This document shows positions 1 to 7,185 of a DNA stretch of 10,835 bases, in pieces. Source of the DNA: Euryarchaeota archaeon UBA106 (GTDB lineage Archaea; Thermoplasmatota; Poseidoniia; Poseidoniales; Thalassarchaeaceae); the NCBI GenBank assembly GCA_002502365.1, contig DAOJ01000021.1, forward strand, positions 1 through 10,835, given 5' to 3'. The position numbers were made by a program, and so were the translations under genes. The notes under the pieces were generated by a model. It did not search any database. It had not been told where the DNA came from and was given only the letters and a program-made list of their open reading frames with translations. Position 1 is the stretch's first letter. Every line of letters begins with the position of its first letter.

Positions 1-345
1 GTCTTAGAAGCGATGGAAAAGGCTCCAGACTATCCTGCAAAAATGTGTCAAGAATTCAAGGCCAGAAGAGATCTAATTTGTGAAAGGCTAAACGCAATGG
101 AAGGAGTTTCTTGCCATATTCCAACAGGAGCCTTCTATGTCTTTCCTAAGGTCGATGTACCTGGAATGAACAGTGAAGAGATTGCAATGGCACTTCTCGA
201 AGGAGGTGTTCTTTGTAGCCCGGGTTCAGCTTTTGGCGAGGCTGGAGAAGGGCACCTTAGATTTGCATACACAATCGGCCGAGAAGACATCTCAAGAGGC
301 ATGGACCGAGTTGAAAAGGTCTTAGCAAAGCTTCGAGGACAATGA
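1..345 (+). CDS. Class I/II PLP-dependent aminotransferase, C-terminal fragment
   Basis: The frame is open from base 1, so this is the last 114 residues of a gene that begins outside the window. The fragment is the small C-terminal domain of fold-type I aminotransferases such as the AspAT/AlaAT-like enzymes. The family signature PTGAFYVFP lies at about bases 121-147. A later PGSAFGEAGEGHLRFAYT segment contains the Arg (bases 259-261) that in this family binds the substrate alpha-carboxylate. The PLP-binding lysine would lie upstream and is not seen. The enzyme would move an amino group between an amino acid and a 2-oxo acid in the cytoplasm, but the substrate cannot be read from this part. 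The stop TGA is followed after 12 bases by the next gene, whose ribosome binding site begins directly after the stop, so the two are probably co-transcribed. Confidence 0.85.
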   Translation, partial: VLEAMEKAPDYPAKMCQEFKARRDLICERLNAMEGVSCHIPTGAFYVFPKVDVPGMNSEEIAMALLEGGVLCSPGSAFGEAGEGHLRFAYTIGREDISRGMDRVEKVLAKLRGQ

Positions 346-353
346 GAGGGTGA
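346..353 (+). promoter_or_regulatory. Shine-Dalgarno site GAGGGTGA selecting a TTG start
   Basis: This is seven of eight bases of the archaeal consensus GAGGTGA with one extra G. It begins directly after the aminotransferase stop and lies four bases before TTG 358. It supports translation of the small membrane protein from TTG and coupling to the gene upstream. Confidence 0.55.
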
Positions 354-357
354 CATT

Positions 358-579
358 TTGTCAGATCTAATGACTCTAGGTTATTTTCTGGCTGGGTTTA
401 TTATTTTCTTATACGGCTCAAATCTAGTCGACAGTATGGTGGTGTGTGTCTTTGCTATTTTTTCCGCAATAGGCTTGTACATTTTTGGACCAAATCCCTT
501 TCTATTCGGAATGATATTGTCAACAGGCTGGTGCCTATTGAATGTGGTTGTTGAAAAAGCCTTTCCGATTGAAAATTAA
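358..579 (+). CDS. Small hydrophobic membrane protein, function unknown
   Basis: This 73-residue protein has a TTG start. TTG is preferred over the ATG at 370 because GAGGGTGA (346-353) sits four bases upstream, whereas it would be 16 bases from the ATG. The sequence is almost wholly hydrophobic, with two to three predicted membrane helices (about residues 6-20, 25-43 and 47-65) separated by short polar turns such as YGSNLVDS and FGPNP. It ends in a short charged segment. I recognise no family. It follows the aminotransferase by 12 bases and probably shares its transcript. Its TAA stop overlaps the stop of the convergent gene on the other strand. Confidence 0.65.
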   Translation: MSDLMTLGYFLAGFIIFLYGSNLVDSMVVCVFAIFSAIGLYIFGPNPFLFGMILSTGWCLLNVVVEKAFPIEN

Positions 580-1691
580 TCATCGAATAATCCGTACGGC
601 AAATCTATCATTCTTCCTTCATCGTTATTAGTTTCCGATTCTTCTTCTGTTGATTCAGAGTCAATACTAGTTCTTTTCCAAGGTGGAAATTCATTGGCAC
701 TTTCATCTTCTTTGTCTTCTTCGGTAGAATGTCCTTCAATTTCGAGTAAATTTTGATTCAGATTTTCAAGCTTATCTTCAGGGTCAAGCATCCAATCGGG
801 CATATCTTGTGCTCCGGCAAGAACAGAAATGGTTGTAAAAACTGCAACGGGAAGAACGGAAATTGCTACGAGAAAATCAATTATTGCGGCATCAGGGATT
901 TCTGATTCTGGCATTATCGATTTCATTAAAACAGCCTCGAGCTGAACATTATGCCAAGCCTGATAATCCACATCAAGTCTATCTAGGGAAAACTGTAGCA
1001 TTACTCTTGCAATTATCCAGAATATAACAATAGGAAGTATCCATGAAAACTTTGAAATTTTTGCTAAAATATTCCTAAACCAAGCTGCTATTCCAATAAG
1101 GTGCCTCGAGTACATGGGTTGTATTCTAAGACCAAACCAAAGAGCGATGAAATAACCAACCATACCCAATTCAAATGCACGTTCGGGTTCGACATAACTT
1201 TCAGGAATTCCTTCCATAATTAACAGGGGAATTGCGATTAATGCAACCTGAATAGGGATGGCTAGGATTTGTAATCCTCCATGTATAGAAAACAAATCGT
1301 ATGTGTCAGTTCTACTATTGACCAAACGTGCCATTTTACCGTAGGGGCTATTTTGCAAATTTAATCTCGCTCTATCAATTAATTCCGGAGTATTGACATT
1401 TCTTCTTAGGCCCAGAACTGTCGGCCAACCGCCTCTGTCTGCAACGCTTATGGGAGAATATGCCCCTGCAATCATGGCCAAAAGTAATGACAAAGAGCCA
1501 TACATCAATCCAGCAATAATGATCCAATCTAGAGCCGCTAAATCGAATTCAAACGAATAATTAGCACCTTCTTTTTTTATCGACAATAAATAAGTCAGTG
1601 AAAAACCAATAATCGGTGCAATTGTAACCTGTCCGAGAACAATGATGGCAAGAACAAAGCGTGGGAATAAGGGGTTTGCACGCTTAGCCAT
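576..1691 (-). CDS. Six-helix membrane protein with acidic C-terminal tail, function unknown
   Basis: The protein has 371 residues if started at the ATG at 1691-1689, beginning MAKRANPLFPRF. The frame also holds an ATG at 1718, nine codons earlier. I prefer 1691 because a TATA-like element (minus-strand AGACCTTATG, 1725-1716) overlaps the 1718 ATG. That element is centred about 27 bases from the ATG at 1691, the spacing expected for a leaderless archaeal mRNA; neither start has a Shine-Dalgarno site. Six hydrophobic helices are visible, counted from the longer start: about 21-45, 62-88, 148-170, 182-200, 223-244 and 277-303. A polar region of about 60 residues separates helices 2 and 3. The last 75 or so residues are soluble and rich in Glu, Asp and Ser. 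No catalytic or transport motif is recognised. It is divergent from the large surface-protein gene and convergent with the small membrane gene. Confidence 0.75.
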   Translation of the reverse strand: MAKRANPLFPRFVLAIIVLGQVTIAPIIGFSLTYLLSIKKEGANYSFEFDLAALDWIIIAGLMYGSLSLLLAMIAGAYSPISVADRGGWPTVLGLRRNVNTPELIDRARLNLQNSPYGKMARLVNSRTDTYDLFSIHGGLQILAIPIQVALIAIPLLIMEGIPESYVEPERAFELGMVGYFIALWFGLRIQPMYSRHLIGIAAWFRNILAKISKFSWILPIVIFWIIARVMLQFSLDRLDVDYQAWHNVQLEAVLMKSIMPESEIPDAAIIDFLVAISVLPVAVFTTISVLAGAQDMPDWMLDPEDKLENLNQNLLEIEGHSTEEDKEDESANEFPPWKRTSIDSESTEEESETNNDEGRMIDLPYGLFDD

Positions 1692-1715
1692 ATGGCCGTC
1701 GCGGCTTGAGGTCAA

Positions 1716-1725
1716 CATAAGGTCT
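1716..1725 (-). promoter_or_regulatory. Candidate TATA element for the six-helix membrane protein
   Basis: The minus-strand sequence AGACCTTATG is preceded by purine-rich GA, a possible BRE. Nine of its ten bases match the element before the thermosome gene (AGGCCTTATG). Its centre is about 27 bases from the ATG at 1691, which would give a leaderless mRNA. The assignment rests on position and similarity only. Confidence 0.35.
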
Positions 1726-1793
1726 TCATAGATTGAACGACATTAGATACCCGTTCCTAATCACTCGATAGATTTACCAAAATCCATTCTAAT

Positions 1794-1810
1794 GCCGCCC
1801 ATAGGGCGGC
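1794..1810. repeat. Perfect 7-3-7 GC-rich palindrome in the divergent intergenic region
   Basis: GCCGCCC and GGGCGGC form a perfect inverted repeat around the loop ATA. It lies between two divergent genes, 55 bases before the ATG of the surface protein and about 100 bases upstream of the membrane-protein start. It could be a DNA operator shared by both promoters. As no T-tract follows, a terminator is unlikely. The rest of the intergenic region shows only weak TATA-like sequence. Confidence 0.6.
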
Positions 1811-1823
1811 GCACGCTGTGACC

Positions 1824-1835
1824 GAACCTTCATAC
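1824..1835 (+). promoter_or_regulatory. Weak candidate TATA/BRE for the surface-protein gene
   Basis: GAACCTTCATAC resembles the CCTTATG-type elements of the other genes here, with one extra base. Its TATA-like part is centred about 26 bases from TTG 1857 and about 35 bases from ATG 1866, so the leader would be absent or very short. There is no Shine-Dalgarno site before either codon. The match is weak. Confidence 0.2.
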
Positions 1836-1865
1836 CCAAACTGATATCGCATTGCTTTGTTGTCC

Positions 1866-4800
1866 ATGCGTAGCCTAACTCCCCTGACAATAATCGTCAT
1901 TCTAATGCTGACGAGTCTTTCGCCAATGGCATTTGGTGGAGGACTTGAACAAACTACCACTTACCAAGCCACTCCAAGAGATTTAGTTGATTTTGAAGTA
2001 ACTGATATTGAGCTTGGAAATAATTCCCGACAAGCAAGGGATTGGACAAATCCTGATGGTAGTATGGTTGAATACGTAATGAGGGATGAACTAATTCAAA
2101 TTAATGTTACATTTACCCAAGTGGGAACTTCTGGCCAGCCTGCTAGTGCGGTAGGAACTCTGCAAATTTGGCATCCGGTTGGCGTCAAGGTGGCACAATG
2201 GTCAGCGAATATGACATTATCTGGATTCCAGTCATTTAGAGCGGAATTTTATTGGACGCCTAATGCAGCACAAAGCTATCTTGATGAGAATGGATATCTA
2301 CAGGGTGGAATTATCCTCAGGGGTCTCGTCGATGGTGGATTAGGAGACGGAAATACCGACAATAATCAACTTGACAGATTAATGCCGGTCGCAATTTGGA
2401 ATGACCCCATGGAAAACGGTATTTGTGGAGACGTTGATGAAGATGGACAAAGTGACTGTACTCAACAACTAAGTTACAACAATCCACTTTGGGCTACCGC
2501 TGGATATGATACAGATGGTACTCTATCCGATTACCCGGATTATTATGGCCATTGGAGAATGGACAATGTATCTAGTGCAGTTGGTGAAAATCATTGGAGA
2601 GTATCTCGCCCAGGTTCAGATTATGCAAGCAATAGAATGGATCGGCTTTGGTGGGGTTGGCTTACTCCAGCTGATAATTGCGAAGATCCAGGCCATGGTT
2701 TAGGATCGGGAGTCTTCGATCAAGAAGTATCCATTATCCATGGTAATTTGTTCTGTCGTATTCAAGTTAGAGGATTTGACTATCTTTCTCTCCAGTTAGT
2801 AACTAATGCATGGGGAGAAATGGGTCAAGGTGACTGGATAAGAATTGAGGCAGATGCTGGCAATGAGGAATTTTTCAACTACACTGCAATGCCTCTATCA
2901 AGTACCGTCGGAAACTGGACTCAACTAGTCTGGAATATGTCAGATGTTCATGCAAATTCACAGTACTCTCTTGCATTCAGATTTGATTCCGATTCATCCT
3001 TTGCTACACAAGGAATTCACTTGGATGGATTCATTATGTTCGGTATTGAACGAGTGCCAGAATACACACTCGATGTCGAATGTGATGATCCACTTCCAAA
3101 TGCTTACATCGTTATCCCAGCAGACCCTCGTCCTCCATCCCTCGAATGTAAAGTAAAGAACAATGGCTACATTGACATAACTTTGAGAACATATACAGAA
3201 GTTTCGAACCGTTCATGGATGTGGGATTTCCCTCTAAGAATTGATTCAAACAATCCTTCGGACCACGATAACAACGTAGTTACAAAAGTGATTAAACCAC
3301 TTCAAACAATGGATTTATGGGTTAATTTATCAATACCCGACGGAGTGACTGTACAAGAAGTAGATTGGCTAGTACACTTAGGAGACGGCCTTCTAAATAC
3401 TACCAAATGGAGTCTGACACTTCCCGTCGATGTTACTGCCTCTTATTCATCATACTTGACTCAGAAAACCCTGGAAAATCCAGCACTTACTCTTCTCCCT
3501 GGAGAAACAGGGGACGTAGTAATGACGCTAAAAAATACAGGTAATCAGATAGCCACTTGGAACTTAGGTGGTTCTTATGCGGATAATAGATGGAGTGCAT
3601 CGAATTTAGTTTGGGTAAATGATACAGGCGCAGAAGTTACAAGTCTAGAGATGACTCTTAATGAAGAAGTCGAATTAATCGCCAGGATAACATCCCCTGA
3701 TGAAATCGAACCAGGGACTTATGCGATTACGCTAATTGCAAGTGGTAGGGCCCCAGCAAATTTCCAAACAGAATGGACTGTTTATGTCGAAATACCGGTC
3801 GCTCATGACTTGAAATTATTACCAGAGATAACTCATCTCAAAGCCCCTGCAGATGGAACATTAAGATTAATTGAGATTCAGTTAATCAATGATGGAAATT
3901 ATGAGGAAGCGTTTGACCTCTCTGTATCAGCAGATTGGCGTTTAGGTTTGGAAATGAATGCTGAACAAACACTTGGAATCGACCCATTCGGAGGCGATAC
4001 AAGTGTTTTCTTGAAGTTCCCAATGAATTACGGTATTGAAAATGAAACGTATCAAATTTGGATCACTGCTACAAGTCAAATTAATCCAGATTATCAGAAG
4101 AGCCTCCCACTACTACTGACAGTTCATGAGACCTATGTTATCGAGGTGCCCGATCTAGATTTAACCGAGGAAGTATATCGAGCAGGAGACGACCCTAGGA
4201 CAATGAGATGGGAGGTTTGGAACAATGGAAACATGCCCGATAGGTTTGAAATTTCATTTGAACAGAGCCATTCTGATATTACCGTTTTCGCTAAGGATTT
4301 AAGCAATGGAAAAACACCTTGGATAGAACCCGGTTCTTCACATAATTTGACTGTGACATACTCCTTCAATCAAGGAGCTGATGGTGACAGAACCGTGACA
4401 CTAATTGCTATCAGCCAGCAGGCGGCAACCATAGGTCAGTCTGTAACTTCCCAAGGTGAGGCAGATTTCAATGTTGGAAAGGTTGGTTGGCTAAGCCTTA
4501 CTCCTCCGATAGGAGGACAAAAAATCACAATCGATGAACGTGGAGAAGTAAAACTTGTATTTACTGTAACTAATCTTCACCCCACTTCAGAACAATTAAT
4601 GCGGGCTGATATAGATAGGAATACTGAACCTGAACTTTTCTTCAACGTTGTAGATGTTCGTGTAGACAGTGAAGATAGAGATTTTGTCCTTCCTCCTAAT
4701 GCAACCAAGGAAGTCACAGTTACATTGGATATTGACCAAGAGAATCTTGATAATTTAGCAAATAATACAATGAATTTTAATGTAATTCTGACAATTGATT

Positions 4801-5369
4801 CTGACATTGACAAAGTTTCCATATCTTCTCCAATTGAACTGGTCAAAACAATCCAAGTGGAAGAAGGTCCAGATGTAGGGTTCATGGCAGAAGTGGCAGC
4901 AAACATTGTCTTTATCATCGCGGGAATAGTTGCAATGGGTGTGGTTCTTGTAATCACCTTAAGAGTTGTAAAGGAGGCAAGAGCTCCCCTAGAAGTATAC
5001 TCCAGTATCGATGATTTTTCTCCTAGTTTCGGTGACTTTGGTGGCGACGGTTCAGTCCCCCCTGCTCCTGATCTGCCGGCTGCGGATGAGGTGGCGAATT
5101 CCATGTATGGTGGGTCTGCAGATATTTTTGAAAACCCCGCAGCTGAAATGCCCCCACCCCCTCTTCCTGAAGAAGATGTATCAACTTCAGATGTTGACAA
5201 TTCATCCGAGGATAGTTCGAATGATTCAATCGACGATGAAAGTATGCTAGACTCTGATGTTTCACCAGATGTCCCACCCGTTCCAGAAGAGGGACTCCCA
5301 GAAGGATGGACTATGGAGCAGTGGGCATATTATGGGGCTAAATGGTTAGAACAGAACAAAGAAGAATAA
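1866..5369 (+). CDS. Large secreted, membrane-anchored surface protein with Ig-like modules
   Basis: The protein has 1167 residues from ATG 1866; TTG 1857 is an alternative that adds three. Residues 1-25 form a Sec signal peptide (Arg, then a hydrophobic core TIIVILMLTS, then small residues). DVDEDGQSD at about 189-197 fits the DxDxDGxxD calcium loop of EF-hand and dockerin-like repeats. Residues of about 300-395 look like a MAM/jelly-roll module (AFRFDSDSSF, then GIHLDGFIMFG). Four segments near 540-570, 658-697, 769-809 and 887-921 look like CARDB/NEW3-type Ig-like strands, most with a TNxGN-like turn. At least 15 N-x-S/T sequons suggest N-glycosylation, and six Cys lie in the N-terminal half. 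One membrane helix (about 1009-1033) is followed by RVVKEAR, so the last 134 residues should be cytoplasmic. That tail is Pro-, Asp- and Ser-rich and ends in GLPEGWTMEQWAYYGAKWLE. A structural or adhesive cell-surface role is inferred; no enzyme motif is seen. Confidence 0.85.
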   Translation: MRSLTPLTIIVILMLTSLSPMAFGGGLEQTTTYQATPRDLVDFEVTDIELGNNSRQARDWTNPDGSMVEYVMRDELIQINVTFTQVGTSGQPASAVGTLQIWHPVGVKVAQWSANMTLSGFQSFRAEFYWTPNAAQSYLDENGYLQGGIILRGLVDGGLGDGNTDNNQLDRLMPVAIWNDPMENGICGDVDEDGQSDCTQQLSYNNPLWATAGYDTDGTLSDYPDYYGHWRMDNVSSAVGENHWRVSRPGSDYASNRMDRLWWGWLTPADNCEDPGHGLGSGVFDQEVSIIHGNLFCRIQVRGFDYLSLQLVTNAWGEMGQGDWIRIEADAGNEEFFNYTAMPLSSTVGNWTQLVWNMSDVHANSQYSLAFRFDSDSSFATQGIHLDGFIMFGIERVPEYTLDVECDDPLPNAYIVIPADPRPPSLECKVKNNGYIDITLRTYTEVSNRSWMWDFPLRIDSNNPSDHDNNVVTKVIKPLQTMDLWVNLSIPDGVTVQEVDWLVHLGDGLLNTTKWSLTLPVDVTASYSSYLTQKTLENPALTLLPGETGDVVMTLKNTGNQIATWNLGGSYADNRWSASNLVWVNDTGAEVTSLEMTLNEEVELIARITSPDEIEPGTYAITLIASGRAPANFQTEWTVYVEIPVAHDLKLLPEITHLKAPADGTLRLIEIQLINDGNYEEAFDLSVSADWRLGLEMNAEQTLGIDPFGGDTSVFLKFPMNYGIENETYQIWITATSQINPDYQKSLPLLLTVHETYVIEVPDLDLTEEVYRAGDDPRTMRWEVWNNGNMPDRFEISFEQSHSDITVFAKDLSNGKTPWIEPGSSHNLTVTYSFNQGADGDRTVTLIAISQQAATIGQSVTSQGEADFNVGKVGWLSLTPPIGGQKITIDERGEVKLVFTVTNLHPTSEQLMRADIDRNTEPELFFNVVDVRVDSEDRDFVLPPNATKEVTVTLDIDQENLDNLANNTMNFNVILTIDSDIDKVSISSPIELVKTIQVEEGPDVGFMAEVAANIVFIIAGIVAMGVVLVITLRVVKEARAPLEVYSSIDDFSPSFGDFGGDGSVPPAPDLPAADEVANSMYGGSADIFENPAAEMPPPPLPEEDVSTSDVDNSSEDSSNDSIDDESMLDSDVSPDVPPVPEEGLPEGWTMEQWAYYGAKWLEQNKEE

Positions 5370-5370
5370 T

Positions 5371-5388
5371 CTTCCATTTTTCCTTACC
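5371..5388 (+). terminator. Candidate oligo-T terminator after the surface-protein gene
   Basis: A pyrimidine-rich run with five consecutive T (5377-5381) lies eight bases after the TAA stop. Archaeal RNA polymerase commonly stops at short oligo-T tracts without a hairpin. The tract is short and no stem is seen, so support is modest. Confidence 0.3.
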
Positions 5389-5421
5389 AATCTACCCCCC
5401 AAACTCGTTCCTCTGTGTGCG

Positions 5422-5431
5422 AGGCCTTATG
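5422..5431 (+). promoter_or_regulatory. Candidate TATA/BRE of the thermosome gene
   Basis: AGGCCTTATG preceded by GCG matches nine of ten bases of the element proposed for the divergent membrane-protein gene. It would place the transcription start near 5455, leaving a leader of about 25 bases. That leader contains GGAG (5465-5468) and GTGAT (5470-5474), a split Shine-Dalgarno-like site before ATG 5480. Confidence 0.4.
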
Positions 5432-5479
5432 ACCCCCACTTGGTTCGCCGGATTACTGAATTCTGGAGTGTGATTTCCG

Positions 5480-7090
5480 ATGTACAACAGTCAACAACCG
5501 ATTTTTATTCTCAAAGAAGGTACTACGAGAACCAGTGGAAAGACGGCTCAAAGTAACAACATTGCCGCTGCAAAAGCAGTATCTGATTCTGTCAGAAGCA
5601 CTCTTGGACCAAAGGGAATGGATAAGATGCTGGTCGATTCTATGGGCGATGTAGTAATCACGAATGATGGCGCAACAATCCTGAAGGAAATGGACATTGA
5701 ACACCCTGCTGCCAAGATGATTATTGAAATCGCCAAAACCCAGGAGCAACATTGTTTTGATGGCACTACGAGTGCAGTAGTAATCGCGGGAGAATTACTA
5801 AAGCGAAGTGAAGATTTAGTTGAACAGAATGTTCATCCAACTGTGATTTGTGAAGGTTTCAGGTTAGCCTCAGATAAGGCCGCTGACTTGATTGATTCTC
5901 ATGCAATTAATGTTGACGAGGAAAAATTGCATGAGGTAGCAAAAACCGCCCTAACTGGAAAAAGTGCTGGGGCAGTAAAGGAATTCCTAGCAGATATTTC
6001 AGTTAGGGCTGTATTGGCAGTTGCTCAGGATACCGATGATGGTGTTGTGGTAGATCTCGACGACATTAAGATAGAGAAAAAGCAAGGTGGCTCAATCAAA
6101 GATAGTACCTTGGTTGATGGTATAATCTTGGACAAAGAGCGAGTTCATTCTGGTATGCCACGCTCTGTTTCAGATGCAAAGGTCGCATTGATTAATTCCG
6201 CTATTGAGGTAAAGAAAACAGAAGTCGATGCAAAGATTCAGATTACTGACCCGAACATGTTAGCCCAATTTCTAGATGAGGAGGAATCTTTCCTCAAAGG
6301 TCTAGTGGATAGCATAAAGGCAACTGGTGCCAATGTGGTGATTTGCCAGAAAGGTATCGATGATTTGGCTCAGCACTACATGGCAAAAGCTGGGCTATTT
6401 GCAATTCGTCGGGCAAAGAAAAGCGACATGGAAGCTCTATCAAAGGCTACAGGTGGCAATATCATTACCAATATTGACGACCTAACTGAAGATGACCTAG
6501 GAAATGCTGCCAAAGTTGAGGAGAAGAAAATTGGAGATTCAGATATGGTTTTCATCACTGGATGTCCTCAAGCAAAGAGTGTAAGTGTTTTGCTCAGAGG
6601 TGGAACTGAACATGTTGTTGATGAGATTCGAAGAGCCTTTGACGATGCAGTTGGAGTTGTAGCAGTAGCTCACGAAGATGGCGCTGTTTTGACCGGAGGA
6701 GGGTCTGTTTTGGCAGCAATTAGTCGAGATCTCCGTTCATATGCTGAGGGTATTGGAGGTCGAGAGCAAATGGCCATAGAGGCTTTTGCAGGAGCTCTTG
6801 AAGTGATTCCAAGGACGTTAGCAGAGAACGCTGGACTTGATCCAGTGAATACAATCATTGATCTGAGAAAAGCACATTCAGAAGGGCTTTCTTCTCATGG
6901 AGTAAACGTCTATGATGGTGGAGTTGTTGACATGGCAGAAAGCAAGGTATTCGAACCAAGTCGTGTAGTTGAACAGGCGGTACAAAGTGCATCTGAAACT
7001 GCTGTAATGATTCTCAGAATTGACGATGTTATATCCAGCAAAGGCGGCCCAGCGGGTGATCCTGCTGACTTTGATGGCTTCGACATGTAG
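5480..7090 (+). CDS. ths: Thermosome subunit (group II chaperonin, CCT/TCP-1 family)
   Basis: This is a 536-residue archaeal group II chaperonin subunit. It would assemble into the double-ring cytoplasmic particle with a built-in lid that folds proteins using ATP. The family N-terminus QQPIFILKEGT is followed by TLGPKGMDKML (41-51), GDVVITNDGATIL (56-68), the nucleotide-site DGTT (94-97), RGGTEHVVDE (about 374-383), the catalytic-Asp region FDDAVGVV (D389) and GGGS (406-409). NAGLDPVNTIIDLR follows near the C-terminus, and the length is normal for the family. Two small departures are visible. The residue before the nucleotide-site Asp is Phe (CFDGTT) where the family usually has Gly (VGDGTT), and the C-terminal tail ends DFDGFDM rather than in a long GGM-rich run. 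Key Asp residues are kept, so it should be active. It appears to be a single-gene unit with its own promoter. Confidence 0.97.
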   Translation: MYNSQQPIFILKEGTTRTSGKTAQSNNIAAAKAVSDSVRSTLGPKGMDKMLVDSMGDVVITNDGATILKEMDIEHPAAKMIIEIAKTQEQHCFDGTTSAVVIAGELLKRSEDLVEQNVHPTVICEGFRLASDKAADLIDSHAINVDEEKLHEVAKTALTGKSAGAVKEFLADISVRAVLAVAQDTDDGVVVDLDDIKIEKKQGGSIKDSTLVDGIILDKERVHSGMPRSVSDAKVALINSAIEVKKTEVDAKIQITDPNMLAQFLDEEESFLKGLVDSIKATGANVVICQKGIDDLAQHYMAKAGLFAIRRAKKSDMEALSKATGGNIITNIDDLTEDDLGNAAKVEEKKIGDSDMVFITGCPQAKSVSVLLRGGTEHVVDEIRRAFDDAVGVVAVAHEDGAVLTGGGSVLAAISRDLRSYAEGIGGREQMAIEAFAGALEVIPRTLAENAGLDPVNTIIDLRKAHSEGLSSHGVNVYDGGVVDMAESKVFEPSRVVEQAVQSASETAVMILRIDDVISSKGGPAGDPADFDGFDM

Positions 7091-7099
7091 GGTCTTATA
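7090..7099 (+). promoter_or_regulatory. Candidate TATA element for the ferredoxin-flavodoxin operon
   Basis: GGGTCTTATA resembles the CCTTATG elements of the thermosome and membrane-protein genes. It would start a transcript near 7123 with a leader of about 60 bases before ATG 7186. TTTACAT at 7122-7128 is an alternative. The element overlaps the 7090-7118 palindrome, so a protein bound there could block TBP or TFB. Confidence 0.25.
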
Positions 7100-7118
7100 C
7101 GACCGTAGGTCGTAACCC
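7090..7118 (+). repeat. Hairpin directly after the thermosome stop codon
   Basis: TACGACC (7098-7104) and GGTCGTA (7108-7114) form a perfect 7-base stem around loop GTA. The outer bases GGGT (7090-7093) and ACCC (7115-7118) can extend the stem, leaving CTTA bulged on the 5' side. The structure begins on the last base of the thermosome stop. It may stabilise or end the thermosome mRNA, or act as a DNA operator, because CTTATA (7094-7099) inside it looks like a TATA box. No T-tract follows, so it is not a classical terminator. Confidence 0.5.
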
Positions 7119-7173
7119 CAGTTTACATCAAGTTCAAGAATCGCTTTCCGCTGGCATGGTCAGAAAACGGGGC

Positions 7174-7177
7174 GGAG
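7174..7177 (+). promoter_or_regulatory. Ribosome binding site deciding the start of the fusion gene
   Basis: GGAG lies eight bases before ATG 7186. The in-frame ATG at 7156 has no comparable site, and its ten extra residues (VRKRGG-type) precede the point where ferredoxin similarity begins. Confidence 0.5.
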
Positions 7178-7185
7178 TTAGGAAG

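Noticed and set aside
4577..5200. A 207-codon open frame on the minus strand inside the surface-protein gene.
   Set aside because: It is antisense to a clearly coding, domain-bearing frame. Its product is Ser/Thr-rich low-complexity with no recognisable motif, the expected shadow of an Asp/Glu/Ser-rich gene.
5441..5455. GGTTCGCC resembling a tRNA T-loop upstream of the thermosome gene.
   Set aside because: The flanks ACTTG and GGATT do not pair as a T-stem, and no acceptor, D or anticodon arms are found in the 110-base gap.
7094..7118. The thermosome-distal hairpin as a bacterial-style intrinsic terminator.
   Set aside because: No run of T follows the stem; the downstream sequence is CCCAGTTTACATC.
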